Assembly: GCA_039621445.1 (NCBI GenBank) | Contig: CP154954.1 | Coordinates: 37,867,703 to 37,931,702, forward strand | Source: Euglena gracilis | Lineage: Eukaryota > Euglenida > Euglenophyceae > Euglenales | DNA: 64,000 nucleotides | Direction of reading: 5' to 3' | Shown: one piece after another, positions 40,590 to 50,992 of the stretch | Layout of the letters: each line of letters opens with the position of its first letter | How positions within the stretch are numbered: the first letter of the stretch is position 1 | Translations under genes and position numbers: made by a program | The notes under the pieces: generated by a model | Told to the model about the DNA's origin: nothing | Databases searched by the model: none | The model's input: the letters and a program-made list of their open reading frames with translations, nothing else

Positions 40590-41480
40590 CGTGCTAAAGT
40601 TGATAAAAGTGGGGGTGGAACCTCACTACCCCAAGCTGGATCTAAGCTGCAAGGTGCAGAGAAACACCCCAGCGGAAATAAGCCAGGCTCTAAAAGTCAT
40701 GCACGAGTATGTAGAGGTGGGGGCAGCAAAGGAGGTAACCTGGGAGGGAACAAAAATTTTGGTTCCCTGGTTTGTAATTCAAAAGCTGGAGTCCAATGGA
40801 AAAGAAAAACTGAGGCTTATCTCAGACTGCTGAACCATAAATCAAGTTCTGAAACCCACCAAATTCAACCTGGAACACTGGGGGGACATTTTCCCCCAGT
40901 TGGAGAAGGGATGTGGGCAGCCAAGGTGGACTTAAAAAATGCATACTTCCACCTGGAACTTTCAGCAGCACTAAAAATTTACGTTCGAATGCTAATTGGA
41001 GAGGAACTTTTTCAGATGGATGGTGCTTGTTTTGGCCTAAGTACCCAACCTTATCTCAGGATGGAGGTAATGAACGTTTTCCTGAAAAAGTGGAGGAAGC
41101 ATGGGCTTCAGATTTTCGTCTATTTGGACTACATTTTTCTGGTGGCAAGGTCAGAAAAGTTGGCCCAAAAACACATGGCCCTGGCCCTAAAAGACCAACG
41201 GGACAGTGTGATGTGCATCAACTGGGAAAAATCAGAAGTCAACCCGAGCAAACACTTAGGCTTTTTTCTGGACCTTCAGTAAGGTGTTTTCCAAGTCCCC
41301 ACGGGGAAGTTAAAGGCCATCAGGAAGGAGCTAGGAAAATTTTTAGCTCAGCCAGAAATATCCTTCAGAAAAGCTGCACCAATTTTAGGGCAAGTAAGAA
41401 GATTTTTAACTGACCTGCCTCAGGGCTTTTACGGATCTCCTAGTGCAATTTTCAGACCAACGTCTTCAGCAAGGTTGAGA
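40590..41480 (+). pseudogene. DIRS-like reverse transcriptase, copy C (different lineage, inactive)
   Basis: Fingers KILVPWFVIQKLESNGK, LRLISDC then a TGA stop where the family has Arg. Then TINQVLKPTKFNLEHWGD, AAKVDLKNAYFHLEL (first catalytic Asp) and GACFGLSTQPYLRMEVMN. The catalytic box reads VYLDYIFLVA, so the second Asp of YLDD is Tyr. The thumb follows, with a stop after FFLDLQ (41,282) and continuation VFQVPTGKLKAIRKELG. RNase H is missing. Residues differ from copies A and B throughout, so it is a separate lineage. Confidence 0.87.
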
Positions 41481-41487
41481 TCACAAG

Positions 41488-41697
41488 TTACCTTGAAACA
41501 AAGGCGGCGCCGGGGGGGGGGGGGTGGGGGGCTCTTTTTGCAATCGGCACCTTTTCCGCCGCCCGACCCCGGGCCTCCTGTTTGGCTCCCTTCGGCTTCG
41601 CCTTGGGTTTTGCCTTTGCTTGGACTTTGCTTTCCCACCCATTGGCAGGCAACTTCCACTTCAACCCTTCAAAATTCAACCACAGCTCAAAACTCAA
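41488..41697 (-). CDS. Candidate basic, Ala/Lys/Pro-rich fragment
   Basis: Read leftwards, one frame gives ESKVQAKAKPKAKPKGAKQE, then RGRAAEKVPIAKRA. The alternating Ala/Lys/Pro is like a histone H1 tail or another DNA-binding tail. Codons are mixed G/C- and A-ending. There is no start or splice evidence, and the right end runs into a G run. It may equally be chance reading of the reverse strand. Confidence 0.2.
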   Translation of the reverse strand: MSFELWLNFEGLKWKLPANGWESKVQAKAKPKAKPKGAKQEARGRAAEKVPIAKRAPHPPPPGAAFVSR

Positions 41698-41799
41698 ATC
41701 TCCAAATCCCCAGTCAGTCCCATGATCCAGATATAAGCCAGGGTGCCACGACCCATGGTCCCAGCAATCAACTCATGAGGTTTGACTGTACAGAAAAAA

Positions 41800-42120
41800 A
41801 CTAAAATTACAATGCGTAGCGTGCACATTATCTGGCGCAGCCTAATTCATCTGAAAGGTAGGGACATGTCCAATGCCACACTCTTCTTCTTCTTATTCTT
41901 CGTCTCTTCCTCCTTTTTTCTCCTTCGTTTTTCTCCTTGTTCCCCTTCTTGGAGAGGACATGAATGCCGTGGTGTCTGTGGCGTCACAAACACACAAAAT
42001 TCTCGGAAAATGCAGCCAAAAAGACCCAGTCACCTCCACACTCCCAAGGAAAAGTTTGGCCTCCTGCAAGGAAGGCTCTGTTTCTTGATTTTTTGGAAAA
42101 CTTCAAAACCCCGTTATAAA
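41800..42120. repeat. Inverted fragment of SD1 with pyrimidine tract
   Basis: CTTCTTCTTCTTATTCTTCG (41,883 on), then TTGGAGAGGACATGAATGCC, ACAAAATTCTCGGAAAATGC, AGGAAAAGTTTGGCCTCC and GGAAAACTTCAAAACCCCG. This matches the reverse complement of 18,060-18,300 in order, including the polypurine tract. Confidence 0.75.
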
Positions 42121-42560
42121 AAAAGTAAACGATATTTGGCAAAAAATGCCTTCCACAAAATCAAAAAAGCAGTTAATGCTGAATTAATCTGACCGAAATG
42201 GTTCAAAATCTCAGAAAAAAAATAATCTGGACAGCTGCCAGCCAGCCCCCCCACCACCCTGACGCTGTGGATCTGCCAAATCTGCCGCGATCTAAAGGCA
42301 ATAGAACTGGGTTTATAGTTAAAAGAATTTGAAACTCCCGTTTTGGATTTTTCTAAGAGAGGAAATGTTCCAAAAATGCCAGATAAATTATTTTTCCCGG
42401 TTGTCTGTTTTGTTGCCGAGATTTGGGCATAACATTTTGCTTCGACAGAAAAAATTTTCGACGTGCATTTTTCAAATGTCTGACAACGTTTTCGATGGCC
42501 ATATTACACCTGTTCACCTAATCAAGCGCTCGTCGCCGTTCATCCACGTTATTCTAGGGG
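42121..42560. repeat. TGTTCCAGCGATGCC repeat, copy 4, and flanks
   Basis: ATGTTCCAAAAATGCC (42,365), then TTGTTGCCGAGATTTGGGC, is related to 17,815 and 16,975. No gene in the flanks. Confidence 0.5.
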
Positions 42561-43339
42561 AAGATGTGGTGTTGTGAGCTTCAAGTGTTGGGTGGGTTGG
42601 GTTGTGAAACCGTTCACACCAGGCAGACCGTGGCGGCCGTCCTGGTTCTCCGGATGCGGCGAAGCCTAGTCTCCCAGGGGACGTCCTTGCCCTGCATACC
42701 ACCGACATTGGGCGGGGCCACTTCAGAGGCAGTGAGTATCTGGGGTGTGGAAGCAAGAGCAATGGGAGATTGTTGTCTGAAGGCACTGGGAAGGTGAATT
42801 TTTTTGTTTCCACCTTCCACACCCTTGTAAGAATGTCAAAATACTTCACTTATGTTCTGCCCCATGTATGGAGCAATTCATGTTGAGTTGGCGGACCGGC
42901 CGCTGCTGCTGTTTTATATATAGCGAACTGCACAGCGAATTCAGCAACCGTCCAACTGTTTTCACTGATGAAGGCCCCCGCTTTCTTATCTATGTTTCAA
43001 TCTGAAATTGTCTTTGGAGAAAGCAAATACAAGAAGGAAAATTACAAGCGCTGCAGCCAAAGTGGAGAAGCAATCAAAGGTTTCAAACCAAAGAGAAGTT
43101 CAGATTTATAACAAAAGATTGGGTATTTGGGCGGGCTGCTGCTGGCACAGAGAAGCAGTACAAGTAGAAAGGTGTTGGTGCTGTGGTACAAGCATTTATT
43201 GGAGGGTCTCCAGCAAGGCCTTTTCCTAAATACCCCTACCATCCGAAGGGAGGCCAAGCCGGAATCCCCTCCCACCCAGTCCCCAAAAAGGAGGACGTTA
43301 GGTTCCCAGAAGAAATCCTATGTGGGAAGGGGAGTATCT
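42561..43339. other. Unassigned stretch, weak exon and promoter-like hints
   Basis: GACCGTGGCGGCCGTCCTGG through CACTTCAGAGGCA|GTGAGTATC (donor-like at 42,731) may be a short exon, but the frame is unclear. TGTTTTATATATAGCGAAC at about 42,910 is a TATA-box-like sequence about 230 bp upstream of an open region at 43,127-43,588. Neither is supported enough to call a gene. Confidence 0.3.
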
Positions 43340-43600
43340 CGAATCTACCCCGCTCCCCAGAGCCCATCGTGCCGACCCCACACCCCGCCTGCACCCTCCG
43401 GGAGTGAAAGCTTGGCAAAAAAATTATCTTCCAGGATGATGGCAGCAGACGTTCTTCACAGAACAAAATTTCCTGGGAGCAAACCACACAGACAAGATGG
43501 ATCCGGCTCCCACGGCTCCCCTCTCCCCAGAGCCCATCGCGCCGACACCTCACCACGCCGGCACACCCTCACGGACATCCAGGAATGAAAGCTGGGCAAA
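43340..43600. repeat. ~166-bp imperfect tandem repeat
   Basis: CTCCCCAGAGCCCATCGTGC...GAGTGAAAGCTTGGCAAAAA (43,350-43,427) recurs as CTCCCCAGAGCCCATCGCGC...GAATGAAAGCTGGGCAAAAA (43,522-43,600). Both lie in an open frame on the plus strand, but the repeat spacing does not keep a shared peptide register, so coding is doubtful. Confidence 0.7.
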
Positions 43601-44779
43601 AACTTTATCCTTCGGGAAACTGTTGCTGAGTTGTTACAGCCCCTGGTTCAGGGACTCTCAAACAAAGTGGCACAAAAATAAAACAACAAAAGTGAAAAAA
43701 CACCAAATTGCAGAAAGATCATTTAATACCTCCCCACTTTTCCACTGGAGAAACTGTGCTGGGCTCTGCTGCAAAATTTGTTTCATTTGTGTAAAATTAA
43801 GCACTCTGTTGTCCAAAAAGCAAAAAAAAAAAATGGCAAAAAGCAGAAATAACTAAAAAAACACAAAAATTTCCAAAATCGAAAGACACAAAGAAACTGT
43901 GAAAAATTCGTTTTTTTTTAGAAAAAAAACGCATTTTTTAGAAAAATAGAACTATGCCAAATAGGCACCCACAATTTCACCTCACAAGGCCATTGAAAAA
44001 AAATGCCTGGGTGATTGCGACTGGGCCTCCTTATTCCTCGTCCCCCCACCTGCGGTCACCACCCAGCCCCAGGGCTTTTTTGCAAAAAAACGCCTCTGGA
44101 GGGCTCACGGCCAGATTCCCAGCATTTCACCCCCTGCCAGCAGCTGGGTTGGCATGCCAGCGTAGGATCCAAAACTTTGACACTTCAAATGGGTTTTTCT
44201 TCCTTGAATACAAAGAGAACCACAAATGAGTTTCTTTTGAAGTATGAACTTGATTCAGAAAGCAAAGCACATGAAAGGCAACTTGTACACCTTTGTTGTA
44301 CACACCTGTGCTTGCTGGTGGTGAGAGCGACGTACAAACAATGATTTCGGAATGGAGTGCCTTACTCCTTCATTCTTTTCATTTCAGTTTCAGTCTTGCA
44401 ACATTCTGCTCACCTTCCATTTGATTCTGGAGCTTTCTACCCACTGGGTGAGTCCTATCGCCGGGGGAACGTTGAGAAAAGCGGCTGTCGGCGGCCCGAC
44501 CGCGTACACTCCGAAATGATTCCCGAATCTCTTGATTCATGTGGGGGGAGGTCTGGTTTTCGTTAGAAATCTTGACTCATCATCCGAAAACGCGTCCATT
44601 GGGACTGGTTAAGGCCAAGCGGGGAACCACGGCATGAGCGGAGACGCGGGGTGGGGGCAATGTGCCGGTAGACTTTGCAACCGGTGCGCGAATAGAATTT
44701 TTTGAGCTCAAAGAGTCAGCAAGTGTGCCAACCACACCCATGTGAGGGTTTTGTTGGACGGAACACATTTGTGCGTGTA
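43601..44779. other. A-rich non-coding stretch
   Basis: 43,670-43,945 is A-rich with several A runs and short GCAAAAA phrases, resembling poly-A-like or slippage sequence. 43,960-44,700 is of normal complexity, with GGAGAAC-free short frames only. No gene or RNA recognised. Confidence 0.45.
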
Positions 44780-45440
44780 ATTGGTCCAAATTGGTCACCA
44801 AATGATGCACTTGGAGAAGAACGGGGAATTTTGGAATCCCCTCCCAATCCTCCTGGAGCTGGTCAAGGCCCCATGCCCACTGATATTTTTACATTGCGTA
44901 CTGAACTCATTTTTTGTTCACGCATCCTCTGTTTATACAGACCTTCAGACCTGGCACAGGCCAAACGAGCCACCAGTGTGTTGGTTAGGCTACCCTACAA
45001 CAGGATTCAGCGTACAGGCCAAAAATTCCAGTGGGAAAGGGTTGTGTCCATACCCCAGTGTCCACATACAAGCCCGTTTCATTTAATGATGTGTTATGCG
45101 GCTGCCGAACGGTCATTCGTCAGACCTGGGCACCTTCTAAGTGTATTAAAACCCCTTCAGGGCAGATAGCATTGCGTCTATCGCAAAAGATTGCCAGACG
45201 CCAAACGCCAAACATGAGGTGACCCCCAGGTTTTGGCGCCAAATCCACAAGAGGGGAAGGGCTTGGTTTGCTCAAAAAAAATTCGGGCTGTCAACCCATA
45301 AACTGTTTGAAATTGGCCATTTGAGGGGGTGGAGGCGTTTTTAGCCCATCCTAGACGACTTGAGGTCCAAGGTGCCCTGGAAAATGCCCTGGACACCCTA
45401 ATTTGTGCAAAATCGGGCCTCACAAGGGAAAAGTGCGGAG
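44780..45440 (+). pseudogene. DIRS-like tyrosine recombinase, copy E (inactive)
   Basis: PTDIFTLRTELIFCSRIL, LYRPSDLAQAKRATSVL and RSFVRPGHLLSVLKPLQ match copy A closely. The HxxR box reads GAKSTRGEG (His to Lys). The C-terminal box reads AFLAHPRRLEVQG, where the nucleophile HYQRL should be (Tyr to Pro). Several stops are present. There is no reverse transcriptase upstream, so this is a 3-prime fragment. Confidence 0.82.
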
Positions 45441-45700
45441 CCCGCGCCGCCTCGCACCCCCTCGCGGCAAGCCGACAAGGGGCGACGGGGCACCGAGGGC
45501 GAAGCGCAAAGACCTTGAGAGCCCGACCCCCCACGCAAAGAAAACTTGTCTTCAAAAGCCCTCGGGGGGACGGGCCCCCCAAGGGGCAAAAAGACACAAG
45601 AAGGCAGAGCCAACCTTCCGATCCAAACAGCACCGCTGGAGAGCAGGGCATGGCCCTCCCTTCGTGTCCCTCCCTCCCTTGCCCCGGGGGTGAACGATTC
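45441..45700. repeat. DIRS-associated core pair after recombinase copy E
   Basis: An inverted core (CACCCCCTCGCGGCAAGCC, GGCACCGAGGGCGAAGCGC; 45,455-45,520), a shortened spacer containing GTCTTCAAAAGCCCTCG, then a decayed direct core (GAGCAGGGCATGGCCCTCCC, 45,640 on). Same order as T5/T4 and T6/T7. Confidence 0.7.
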
Positions 45701-47099
45701 TCCAGCTCTCCGCGTCTCAGCCTGGCGTCGCCACCGCTTCACCCCCTCCGTCGATACCAATTATTCGGAAAAGCATCCCCCATTAGTTAATGTTGAACGT
45801 TTTGTGATATTTTCCGGAAAATTGGTATGCGTTGGCCCCTCTCGTTCTGCAGTTTCATTTGAGCCCGAAATCTTGAGCTCGAGTTTATTGCCCTTTTCTT
45901 TTCTAAATTGGGAATTGCCAACTCAGCGAAAAAGGCACCAGGAGACCTCACCCAACGCACCAAAACGGCAAAGTGTGGAGCCTGAGGTGTCCCCAAAATT
46001 TTGGGTATTAAAAAAAATGCCCCTCCAGCCCGTGGTCAGTGCCCCTCCAGGCTCCAGGGGGTATTTCTTTTCAGTCGTCTTCGGCTGCCAGGAGGGCACC
46101 AACGTTGAAATTGGAGTCAAATGTGAACCTCAAAATGAAGTCAAATTGGTCAGATGTGGATGCAGTCAATGCAGTGGGGATGATGTGATGGCGATGAGGG
46201 AATAAAAGACGCGGCGAAGAACAAAAAGGCGTGGTGAGAGGGAAAGAGGTGTGCGTCACTGAGCATTGTTGCAATGCATAAGAAAATCATCGTCCACGCA
46301 CAGCACCATTTCCAATTTTTTTTTAGCCTTTGAGAACCCCCCCCCGGTCGTTATAAAAAAATCCTGTTCTGGAACAATGCAACCGTTGCGTTAATCTGCT
46401 GCGCCAATCTGCATTTTTTTAAAAGACCGTGCCACAAATCACCCACCGCTGGTCCTCCTAATAAGCAGGGGGCCAACGGTGGTTCGCTCTCTGGACCCCA
46501 CCCCAGCTGACATCCTGTGTCAACAACAGGCTGAGAGTTTGACAGTTCTGCCCTGACAACACTGGCCTTTTGCTGGCCGGGGGCAAGAATGTCCCGAAGC
46601 GACCCGTGATCCAGCTCAGAGGCTGGGACTGGACCCAACCCAGGGTCAAACCGGGTGAAAGATAATCGACACTGCAAGAATGTCCCCCCCCAAAACTGCC
46701 AATTATGCAAAGAAAATTGATTTGTTCACACAAAAAGTGAAATTTAACCTGGGAAGCCCACACATTTTCATCCATTCTTGAACCTCCGAGAGCTGGAATT
46801 CAGCAGGCACCTGTCCCAAAAGTGGCCAATTAAAGGAGAATCACTGGGGACCTGAGATAAAACCTTGGAAACCCTCTAGCACCCATATCGGCCAGGAGTC
46901 CGATACCAGCCGGCCCTGCATCCGTCCGATCCAGGGCCAGCTGTGTGCCTGGCCCCTGATGTGGCCAATTTTGTACTGCTTTGGCCTGTTTCAACTTGGA
47001 CGTCCAGCGCCAGCTGCTGGGCAGGGCCAGGCCGGGCCGCCTCGAACCATCAGGTGTATACAATTTTTTACTGACCGGGGGGGGGGGCACTCCACTTTT
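45701..47099. other. Low-coding stretch, no gene recognised
   Basis: Frames are short and show no motif. AAAAACCAGTCAG repeats begin at the right. GTTATAAAAAAATCCTG near 46,354-46,370 resembles a family-G right end, but no left partner was found. CAGGTGTATACAATTTTTTA at 47,050 resembles a family-H left end, also without partner. Confidence 0.45.
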
Positions 47100-47400
47100 T
47101 TTTAAAAAAAAAACCAGTCAGTCAGTCACTCATTTTCGGAAAACCAGCCAGTCACTACGCCCCCTCCCCCCCGGGGGTCAGCCACTCAGAAAAACGGCCA
47201 CTTTCCAGTCACTTTAGGTCATTTTAGGCCAAAAAAAAATTCCGGCGACTTTGGCACCGGGGTCACTCAAGCCACTTTTGCCCATACCTGGCCGACCCCC
47301 CCGAGTCAAACCAGTCAGTCACTCTGAAAAAACCAGTCACCCACCCCAAGCAATTGACTGATCAGGTGGGAAAAGAGCTCAGTGCACAAAACCCGGTCCG
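47100..47400. repeat. CCAGTCAGTCACTC repeat region (R5, copy 1)
   Basis: Several ACCAGTCAGTCACT phrases, then CAAGCCACTTTTG, CTGGCCGACCCCCC and AGCAATTGACTG. The same series recurs at 58,770-58,905. A short GGCGACTTTGGCACCG hairpin lies between. Confidence 0.7.
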
Positions 47401-47539
47401 GACCGTTCAAAAATTACACCCTCCCCTGAAAGAGGGTGAAAAATTTTCCTGAATGATAACCAAAAAACCACAACTTCCAAACCCGACTTCTATCTTATCT
47501 ATTCCGATGCCCCCCCCCCCCAAGTTGCACCCAGTAAGG

Positions 47540-47682
47540 GGGGCAAGGGAGGCTTTATATTTGGGGGGGGAATCAAACTTTTTCAGGAAGCTCTGTGACC
47601 TTTAGCGGCCTTCAATTGTGGCCAAATACCAATTTTCCGCCAAATTTTTGTTGTGTACCTCATATTTTCGCAAAAATGTATC
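47540..47682. repeat. Repeat R10, copy 2
   Basis: GGCTTTATATTTGGGGGG, AATCAAACTTTTTCAGG, TTGTGGCCAAATACCAATTTT and GCCAAATTTTTGTTGTGT, matching 30,416-30,545. Confidence 0.65.
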
Positions 47683-48129
47683 CCCCCAAGCCCAATGAAC
47701 ACAAAGGTGACAATCTAGACGGTCTGAACGGGGGGTGTTCATTGGGCTTGGGGTACAGTTTCTGTGTGGATAAGGTATATGGTGACAATCTAGACGGTCC
47801 GAACACCCCCTACCCCCTGTTCGTTGGGCAAGGGTGTTCATTAGGCATGGGGGGGGTAATTCATATCCAAGATGAAGCACTTCTGGTGAAAGAAAAATGT
47901 TGTATCCATCCAAAATTTTTCGACTTTTTCCTGAATGACACCAGCGTCTGGCTCAACATCGGGGGATCGGGGGGGGGGGCTTTATATTGGGGGGGGCTTG
48001 ATATTTGGAAAGGGGTTTACCGCATTTCTTCCGGGTAACATGCAAATATGGCAATGACAAAGATGAGTAAACAAAAATTCTCAGCACCTCCTTCTGGATG
48101 GATTGTTGCAGAAAAGGCTCTTTCACAAA
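47683..48129. repeat. AAGCCCAATGAACAC inverted repeat element
   Basis: CCCCCCAAGCCCAATGAACAC (47,682-47,702) pairs with GTGTTCATTGGGCTTGGGG (47,737-47,755). GGTGACAATCTAGACGGTC occurs twice (47,706, 47,781), and another GTGTTCATTAGGCATGGGG follows at 47,832. The rest to 48,129 has G-run and TTTATATTGGGG phrases. Probably a decayed foldback element. Confidence 0.7.
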
Positions 48130-48640
48130 CAAATAATCTATGAACGTTGGAAACGAGCATACCGATGCTCTTCACAAGCAGACTGCTGTTTCACCCACAA
48201 ACTTCCCAAGCAACCATGGTTCTTGGTCCATGACTGACATTGCAATTTGGTCCATTTTGTAAAAAGTGAAAACTTCCGAAATCTCTTCCACGAAATTGTG
48301 GCAGGATACGCAAGATTTGGAAACACCCACTGATGTATTGGACGGCCCTTTTGAGGGGGATTTTTTCCGTTGGGGTGGAAAAAAACAAAAAAAGAACAGT
48401 GCATTCATCAAGAACATCCCAAACAGACATACATGTATGTGTTTGAAGTAGCGAGCAAAAATGTCTGTTCCCAATCTGCTGGCAACATGCACACAGGTTG
48501 CCCAATGTTCCCAAATGCGCTGTCAATCTTTCCATATTGAGCACAAAATTCCAATTCACATGACCGGGAATGAATTGTACTAAAAGCAGCTTGGGCGAAA
48601 GCAAAGCAATGTTCACTTCGTGCCCCAGACATGGTTCCTT
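48130..48640 (-). pseudogene. Possible decayed coding fragment, unrecognised
   Basis: Read leftwards, normal-complexity sequence gives pieces such as EHCFAFAQAAFSTIHSRS, GKIDSAFGNIGQPVCMLPAD, and in a later frame NFVEEISEVFTFYKMDQIAM and MDQEPWLLGKFVGE. They look like pieces of one protein split by frame changes. No family is recognised, and the evidence is only composition. Confidence 0.25.
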
Positions 48641-49844
48641 TTCAACCTCGGAAAAAAAACACACCACCCAAAGGATTAGAACAAAAAAAAACAAATATAC
48701 ACATGTATATATATATATATATATATCCACCAATCCTCCGATATGATGGTACAATTCCAGACAGATGGGGGCACCCCCTGCAAGTCCCTGCGAGCCCCCT
48801 CCCCAAATTTCTGGAAAAAAATCAGTCAATGTTGTTGCGAAAACAATTCAGACACTTTGAAGACAAGGGGGGGATGTGCCCCCCCAATAAGATCCCCCTG
48901 GGCCAGGCCAAGAAAAATCCAAAAAATAAGACCCCAAATTCTAGACCTCCTGACGGCGCAAAACCCCGGAGGCAATGAAAAAGAACCCCAACAACCCCAA
49001 TTATGGGCACAAAAAAATGATGAGAATTGTGATATATATCCCCCCCGGGCGCTTGTGCGCCTCAACAAACGTGTTGCTTCCATGATGGGTAGATACTGTT
49101 GAGCAAAATCAACCCATATTTTGCATCTTTTCACTTTGAGAACGTTTGATTGCTCAACTTCTGGACATCAGATAAACTTGGTGGGGAAAAAAAGCACACA
49201 ACCAAAACAAATATAACTCATAATTTGACTCCACCAACCTAAACATAGTATTTCAAGCCAAGTGTGGGACTCCAAAGCCAAAGGAATGGAGCCAGACATA
49301 TACGCAAGGGTGGGGCTTAAACCCATCCCTGGAAAGCTCCAAGGCAAAGATTCGCAACGTGCTTCTCCTCTGCATTTCATCCAGGCGTGTGTGTGCATAG
49401 ATATGAGTAGAACAATTTTTTTGAAAAAAGATTTGGCCTTGTAAGAGAACATGCTTTTTGACAGAATCACTAACACCCCAAATGGCTTTGCCCCCTGCAA
49501 AATCAATGCACTAATCTTTTTGGCCCCAATCCCCTGCAAAATGATCTGGGAAGCACCTAATGAACCAGTGATCGACCAACTGACCACGTTTCCGAAAAGC
49601 AGTTTGTTAACAGGTCCTGTGTGTCCCCCCCCCCCCGTAACAAGCGAAATTGTGGGGAATGATGCAAAAAAAGCATCTCAAATGCAAAAATGTTCAGGTG
49701 GACGATGAACAGAAGCATTAAATCATGTTACAGTTATAATAAAAAATTACTCGGATGGATGTTTTTTTGGCCAGTGGGCAAAAGAGGGGGGGGGGCGGGG
49801 AACCTCCGTCCCCCATGAAAAAAAATCTTCAATTTCCATGAACA
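48641..49844. other. AT-leaning stretch with TA microsatellite, no gene recognised
   Basis: 48,704-48,726 is a (TA)n tract. The remainder has moderate complexity, short frames and two C runs. A 139-codon frame at 49,168-49,587 on the minus strand has no recognisable motif, and I do not call it. Confidence 0.45.
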
Positions 49845-50260
49845 TTGTTTGGGCAAGTTTTGGGGAAAATGTCTCAACATGATGTTGCAGGAAAATGGGG
49901 GAGACAAAATTTTGACCTTTTTGGGGGCACACCCTGGGGTCAGTCCCAATCCCGCTGGCACGGAAAGGGGAGGCTCAAACCCCACCGCCATCAAAGAGCC
50001 CATCCCCAAAAAATCAGCAGAGGTTCTTCTGAACCGATTGACTGAACCCAAAAACACCATCCTCCCCCATTTTAACACCCCCCCCCTCGGGCACAAAATC
50101 CCAGCGAAATGGGAAAAAAAAAACACTACCCTGACAAATCGGGGTACAGAAATGATGAAAACGCTGATTTCATACCAGATTAAAGCTGAAAAAATTGCTG
50201 TGTTTTGCAAACCAAAAATGGGTCTCCAAGCCCCCCCCGCCCCCCAAATTAAGACCTGGT
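49845..50260 (+). CDS. Candidate coding fragment, unrecognised
   Basis: A frame open for about 135 codons reads NMMLQENGGDKILTFLGAHP, IKEPIPKKSAEVLLNRLTEP and MMKTLISYQIKAEKIAVF, with a protein-like mix of charged and hydrophobic residues. It then continues into repeat-like Pro/Leu sequence. No start context or splice site is convincing. Perhaps a transposon-derived piece. Confidence 0.25.
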
Positions 50261-50612
50261 TATTTTTGGGTCCATTGCTGAAAACTTTTTGGGGTTATTT
50301 AATTATTTATTTTTCTATTCATTTATTGTGTGTTGTAACCCCCCCAAAGGCCTCCTTTTTGGGTCCGTTTCTGAAAATCCCAAAGACAATTTGGGGGTCT
50401 ATTTGGATTTCCCCCCAAAAATCCGGAGGGGGGTCTCGGGTCTGGGGTCTCGGGTTTGGATTTTTGATAAAAAAATCGGCAGGGGGGCCTTAAACCCCTC
50501 CCTCACTTATAACCCCCCCGGGGGTTTAAGATCCTGTCCCGAGGGGGGGGTTATAAGTGGGGGGGTTCAGCCTTGGCGGTTCTCTTTGCCTTCTCATGGC
50601 TTCCGGGGGGGT
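50261..50612. repeat. CTTATAACCCCC / GGGGGTTATAAG inverted repeats, left part
   Basis: CACTTATAACCCCCCCGGGGG (50,504 on) faces GGGGGGGTTATAAGTGGGGG (50,544 on). The same words flank the family-F element on its right side (50,995-51,080), as if that element had inserted into a TTATAA/poly-G foldback. Confidence 0.65.
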
Positions 50613-50992
50613 TAGGGTTCGATATAAGGACAGGTGGGGGGGGGTCCGGACTCCCCCTGCGGGCCAGGAGGGGGGGGGGGACACCCCCCACCTAAACAGT
50701 TGCGCGGTCAGGGTGACCGAAAAATTTTGACCCCCCAAAACGACCAAAAGTGCCAATTTGGGCACTTTTTGGGGCAAAAATGTGCCAAAAATGCAAAAAA
50801 TTTTCGGCGCAAAGCGCCGGAGGAAAAAATTGACCCTTTTTGGGGGTTCCGGGTGCCCCCCTCAGGGTCGGTCCGGACCCCCCTGGCAGGTGGGGGGGGG
50901 GGGGGGTCCGGACCCCCCTGCGGGCCGGGGGGGGGGGGGGTGGTCCGGACCCCCCACCTAAACCGTGTACGCCCTCCTTATATCAAACCCTG
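50613..50992. mobile_element. hAT-like element, family F, copy 2
   Basis: This 380-bp element starts TAGGGTTCGATATAAGGA (first C mutated) and ends TCCTTATATCAAACCCTG. G-rich flanks GGGGGGGT and GGGGGGGG match at 7 of 8. The interior AATTTTCGGCGCAAAGCGCCGG hairpin and the CGACCAAAAGTGCCAATTTG core match copies 1 and 3. Confidence 0.85.

Noticed and set aside
43127-43588. 153-codon plus-strand frame after a TATA-like sequence
   Set aside because: It spans a 166-bp direct repeat that does not keep peptide register, and no motif is recognisable.
46340-47060. Possible family-G right end (46,354) and family-H left end (47,050)
   Set aside because: No partner terminus or target duplication could be found for either.
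48704-48726. (TA)n as a TATA promoter
   Set aside because: A 23-base TA microsatellite with no supported gene downstream.
49168-49587. 139-codon minus-strand frame
   Set aside because: No motif, no codon bias, no splice or start evidence; not distinguishable from chance in AT-leaning DNA.
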